Shown here in pieces: positions 5,268-7,696 of a stretch of 7,696 bases of DNA; positions within the stretch are counted from its first letter, which is position 1, and each line of letters starts with the position of its first letter. The position numbers were made by a program, and so were the translations under genes. The notes beneath the pieces were generated by a model. That model did not search any database and was not told the origin of the DNA. It saw only the letters and a program-made list of their open reading frames with translations. The stretch spans positions 1 to 7,696 of the forward strand of contig CAJWHX010000151.1 in NCBI GenBank assembly GCA_913040875.1, read 5' to 3'. Origin of the DNA: an uncultured Pseudomonadota bacterium (lineage in GTDB: Bacteria > Myxococcota > UBA796).

Positions 5268-6227
5268 ATGGATTTAAAAATCGTAGCTCATCATGAGGGC
5301 TTCGCCGATCAGATGGCAGAAGTGGATAGTGCAATCCGAGACATCATGGCATCTGAAGGGTACTCTGAGGAGTTCTTTGTGGCCCCAGGTGTACCCCGTA
5401 TTCGACCTGTATTGATATATCTATCTTCTGAGATAGGCTCGATGGCTTCTCATGAACATGCCGAGAAGGGACGCTTGATGCACTTGGCCCTATCTGCTGA
5501 GTTGTTTTATTCTGCTGTGTTGGTACACGATTTGGCTCTTGGAGAAACAGGGTCCAAAAGACGTGCTGTACTAAAAAAGATTTTGGGACGGGCTCTTCGT
5601 TTGCACGAGAAGTCTTGGCACGGTGGCAACCAGCTAATTACACGCTCCTTCGAACTGGTCATGATGACCAAATCATCGGATATCATGAGTGAGTTCGTAC
5701 GTAGTATGCGGGAAGTTCAGGATGCTCAAAAGTCTGTCTTGGAACTGGAAGCATTTCCAACTTCTGATGATGTACTCTCATTTATCGAAACGTACACTGG
5801 GGAGATGTTTGCCTTTGCCTGTAGAGCAGGCGGAATGATGGCGAAGGCTCCTAGGACGCAATACAACCTTCTAGCTCGGTATGGACGAGAGCTGGGTGTA
5901 GCATGGCACCTTACGGAAGAGTTGGCGCACCTCGAAGGCAACAATCTAGCGGCTCTTGAAGATCAAATAGGCTTGGGGCGTCCTTTTTACACTGTGGCAC
6001 TCGCTGCTGAGCAGGATGAAACTGTACGCGCTGTTTGGCAGGATGTGCAAGCTGATCAAGCCGATATTGGAGCTTTGATGGAAGTGTTGCACCGAAGCAA
6101 AGCCATTCCGCTCACACGACAAAAAGTGGCTCAGAGAGTCTGGTCTGCTCGAAGACTTCTCAAAGACCTTCCACAGTCTTCACATCGAGACCAACTGGAC
6201 CATTTGGCAACCGCGCTGGCGAAGTAA
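5268..6227 (+). CDS. Polyprenyl-synthase-fold protein lacking both Asp-rich motifs
   Basis: A 319-residue soluble, mainly helical protein aligned along its length with trans-prenyl diphosphate synthases (IspA/IspB type, 300-350 residues). The G-K-R-x-R-P motif appears as GVPRIRP (41-47), keeping both arginines but losing the lysine. The first metal motif region is SAVLVHDLALGE (82-93): His87 and Asp88 remain, but the second and third aspartates of DDxxD are gone. The GD before the next helix is GN (120-121). Gln154 of the usual GQ site remains, but the K-T motif is replaced by Tyr-Thr near 176. The second DDxxD is TEELAH (216-221) in RYGRELGVAWHL context. Without Mg2+ ligands, ordinary condensation of IPP with allylic diphosphate is unlikely; a regulatory partner subunit or altered enzyme is possible. 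ATG 5268 is the only good start upstream of the conserved core, though its ribosome site (GAGG one base away) is poorly spaced. Confidence 0.8.
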   Translation: MDLKIVAHHEGFADQMAEVDSAIRDIMASEGYSEEFFVAPGVPRIRPVLIYLSSEIGSMASHEHAEKGRLMHLALSAELFYSAVLVHDLALGETGSKRRAVLKKILGRALRLHEKSWHGGNQLITRSFELVMMTKSSDIMSEFVRSMREVQDAQKSVLELEAFPTSDDVLSFIETYTGEMFAFACRAGGMMAKAPRTQYNLLARYGRELGVAWHLTEELAHLEGNNLAALEDQIGLGRPFYTVALAAEQDETVRAVWQDVQADQADIGALMEVLHRSKAIPLTRQKVAQRVWSARRLLKDLPQSSHRDQLDHLATALAK

Positions 6228-6299
6228 TTAGACAAGTGTTCGCGACAAGTTTGTATATCTGCGATTGTTGTTATGGTCCTGTCATCAAAGTGGGCGTCA

Positions 6300-7148
6300 T
6301 TATCGTTTGATAGTTGAACTCGATTGGTTGAGTTGATTGGCACGTTCAATCCAAGCATTAACCCTATTCATGACGGTTTGGGTTACCTGAGTAGGTGGGT
6401 CACTATACCCGATCGTAAAATCCCAATTGGAGTTTCCTTCCTCCTCTAGTAGGTCATACAGATCAACCCCGTCCAAAGTACCATTGGCGCTATTGTATAG
6501 CGGTTCATCCAAGAACAATATCATCCACCATCGGTTGCAGTGAAAGGAAAGGAGTACATTTACATCATCACACTCCGTGTTCGCGATTAGGGTACTTTGC
6601 AATTCCTTATCTCCCTCGAGTAATCCATCGAGTAAAGCACAGGCTTGATTGAAAGTGGCCATGTCGGTTGAACCCATCATTTGCCACAGGTTGTTCCATG
6701 CCGTTGTGTCTGAGGGGGCGTATCCTTGGAACAGAGCCAAGAGAGGATGTTCAAGTGATGCAACGAACTCTTTATTTCTGTTGCCCAGATCTATCCAACT
6801 TGGATTGTCCATTTCATTGGAGAAGTTGTATCCCCATTGAGTAAGCATCGTTGTCAGTGGGGGGTGAGAATACCCATCAATGCTCACATTGTCAAAATTA
6901 TCGTAATACCCACCCTCATCATCGTATTGAGATTCGTATTCGAAGCTAAGGGTGAGACTGCTGGGATCTGGTGCAAAGAACGGTAGAAAAGCGATCTGAC
7001 GTAATGAGAAGTCTTCAAGTATCAAATCTGTATGACGCTTTAAGCTGTAGATTTTGTCGCTCCACATTTGGACTTCGGCTTGAGTCATAGTGCTAGCATG
7101 TTGTTCTAGATGGGTTTTTAGCTGTTCAAAGAGTTGTTCTGGTGTCAT
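6300..7148 (-). CDS. Acidic soluble protein, unknown function
   Basis: A 282-residue protein with no signal peptide or membrane segment; I do not recognise it. The ATG at 7148 has GGAG five bases upstream. The N-terminus (residues 1-50) looks helical and amphipathic. A Tyr/Asp/Glu-rich stretch lies at about 69-93 (FEYESQYDDEGGYYDNFDN). Aromatic residues are frequent later (WNNLWQMM at 151-158, CNRWWMILFLDEPLY at 204-218), and an acidic DGVDLYDLLEEE segment (226-237) precedes a helical C-terminus ending TIKR. The mix of short helices and SMI1/KNR4-like acidic and aromatic patterning hints at a cytoplasmic binding protein, but this is weak. It faces the prenyl-synthase-like gene tail to tail across 72 bp in which I see no clear terminator, and it follows the GST-like gene by 56 bp on the same strand. 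Confidence 0.7.
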   Translation of the reverse strand: MTPEQLFEQLKTHLEQHASTMTQAEVQMWSDKIYSLKRHTDLILEDFSLRQIAFLPFFAPDPSSLTLSFEYESQYDDEGGYYDNFDNVSIDGYSHPPLTTMLTQWGYNFSNEMDNPSWIDLGNRNKEFVASLEHPLLALFQGYAPSDTTAWNNLWQMMGSTDMATFNQACALLDGLLEGDKELQSTLIANTECDDVNVLLSFHCNRWWMILFLDEPLYNSANGTLDGVDLYDLLEEEGNSNWDFTIGYSDPPTQVTQTVMNRVNAWIERANQLNQSSSTIKR

Positions 7149-7204
7149 TGTTTCTCCAAATTAACGGTCATATACAAGAGCATTCTATTCAATGAGGGCA
7201 AACT

Positions 7205-7696
7205 TTAATCTCTAAATCCACAAGAATTCCAACAGGCTCTTTCACGTAATCGTTGAAGCCATCGAGTCATGTTTGGGTACTTCGATAAGTTTAGATGGGG
7301 GAGCCACGGTGCAAAGGCACAATCCACGATGCTAAATCGCACAAACAGGTGATCTTTGCCGTCCAATTGCCTCTCCAAAATGGCAAAGGAAGATTGCAGT
7401 CGTCGATGGGCTTCATCCAAGGCTGCTTGATCTGTGGTCTTTCCAATGAGTGGGTGAATCTTTTGCTCCATGAAGTGAACCCCTGCCCAGCGCTGAAATG
7501 TACACGCCTCCATGAAGAGGAGATTGAGCGCCTCAGCATACTCCGCAGTTCCAGTGACCGGCATCAATTGTGGATGGTTTTGGGAGAGTGCAAGTAGGGC
7601 GGCATTTGACTCCCAATAGACTTGATCATTGTAAATCAGTGTGGGGACAGATCCTTTGGGGTGCAGCGGTCTATATTCTGGAGTTCGATTTTGTCC
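7205..7696 (-). CDS. Glutathione S-transferase-like protein (start beyond right edge)
   Basis: The frame is open to the window edge, giving 163 residues without a start codon in a good position; a short reading from the TTG at 7567 would miss the N-terminal domain. The visible thioredoxin-fold remnant has GSVPTL (15-20), with the cis-proline at about 18, then YWESNAAL (27-34), where Glu-Ser usually binds the gamma-glutamyl part of glutathione. The all-helical C-terminal domain follows, with AEYAEALNLLFMEA early and SIVDCAFAPWLPHL (122-135), matching the S-x-x-D N-capping box and helix 6 of GSTs. The tail SKYPNMTRWLQRLRER is also typical. The catalytic Ser/Tyr/Cys near the N-terminus lies outside the window. 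Likely role is glutathione conjugation or a related thiol reaction in the cytoplasm. The substrate cannot be inferred. Confidence 0.88.
   Translation of the reverse strand, partial: GQNRTPEYRPLHPKGSVPTLIYNDQVYWESNAALLALSQNHPQLMPVTGTAEYAEALNLLFMEACTFQRWAGVHFMEQKIHPLIGKTTDQAALDEAHRRLQSSFAILERQLDGKDHLFVRFSIVDCAFAPWLPHLNLSKYPNMTRWLQRLRERACWNSCGFRD

Noticed and set aside
6228..6299. Bidirectional terminator between the convergent genes
   Set aside because: Only a short GACAAGT direct repeat and no stable stem with a T-run were found.

Overview
The window comes from a Gram-negative bacterium of moderate GC, by eye a little under half. Secreted and lipid-anchored proteins with very short signal peptides, a periplasmic-type sugar binding domain and a cysteine-rich lipoprotein rich in Pro and Asp suggest a Myxococcota or other 'delta' lineage. 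This taxonomic guess is an inference from style only.

Minus-strand operon, 3931 down to 1. Five genes are packed head to tail: a lipoprotein of the DUF3347 type (3395-3931), a small Cys-containing lipoprotein (3072-3398), a larger Cys-rich lipoprotein (2275-3144), a fused sugar-binding protein and MalF-type permease (125-2269), and the start of a MalG-type permease (1-128). Junctions are ATGA overlaps, a 73-bp overlap or a 5-bp gap, so co-transcription is very likely. The unusual points are the fusion of the solute-binding protein to the permease and the coupling of three lipoproteins to a sugar importer. No ATPase gene is visible; it may lie past the left edge or elsewhere.

Divergent control region, 3932-4179. 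It holds an 18-bp near-palindrome close to the lipoprotein operon, a perfect plus-strand TATAAT box, two short direct repeats and a second plus-strand promoter candidate.

Plus-strand genes, 4180-6227. These are a 90-residue protein with two membrane segments, an intrinsic terminator whose loop also contains TTGACA, a TerD-like protein (4579-5148), and a polyprenyl-synthase-fold protein that has lost both aspartate-rich metal-binding motifs (5268-6227). The TerD resemblance is moderate. The prenyl-synthase resemblance is clear, but catalysis looks lost or changed.

Right end, minus strand, 6300-7696. An unrecognised acidic soluble protein (6300-7148) is preceded by a glutathione S-transferase-like gene that is open to the right edge of the window (7205-7696).

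There are no tRNA or rRNA genes, CRISPR arrays or insertion sequences that I can see. The best candidates for something new are the lipoprotein and MalEF-fusion operon and the prenyl-synthase homologue without its metal-binding aspartates.
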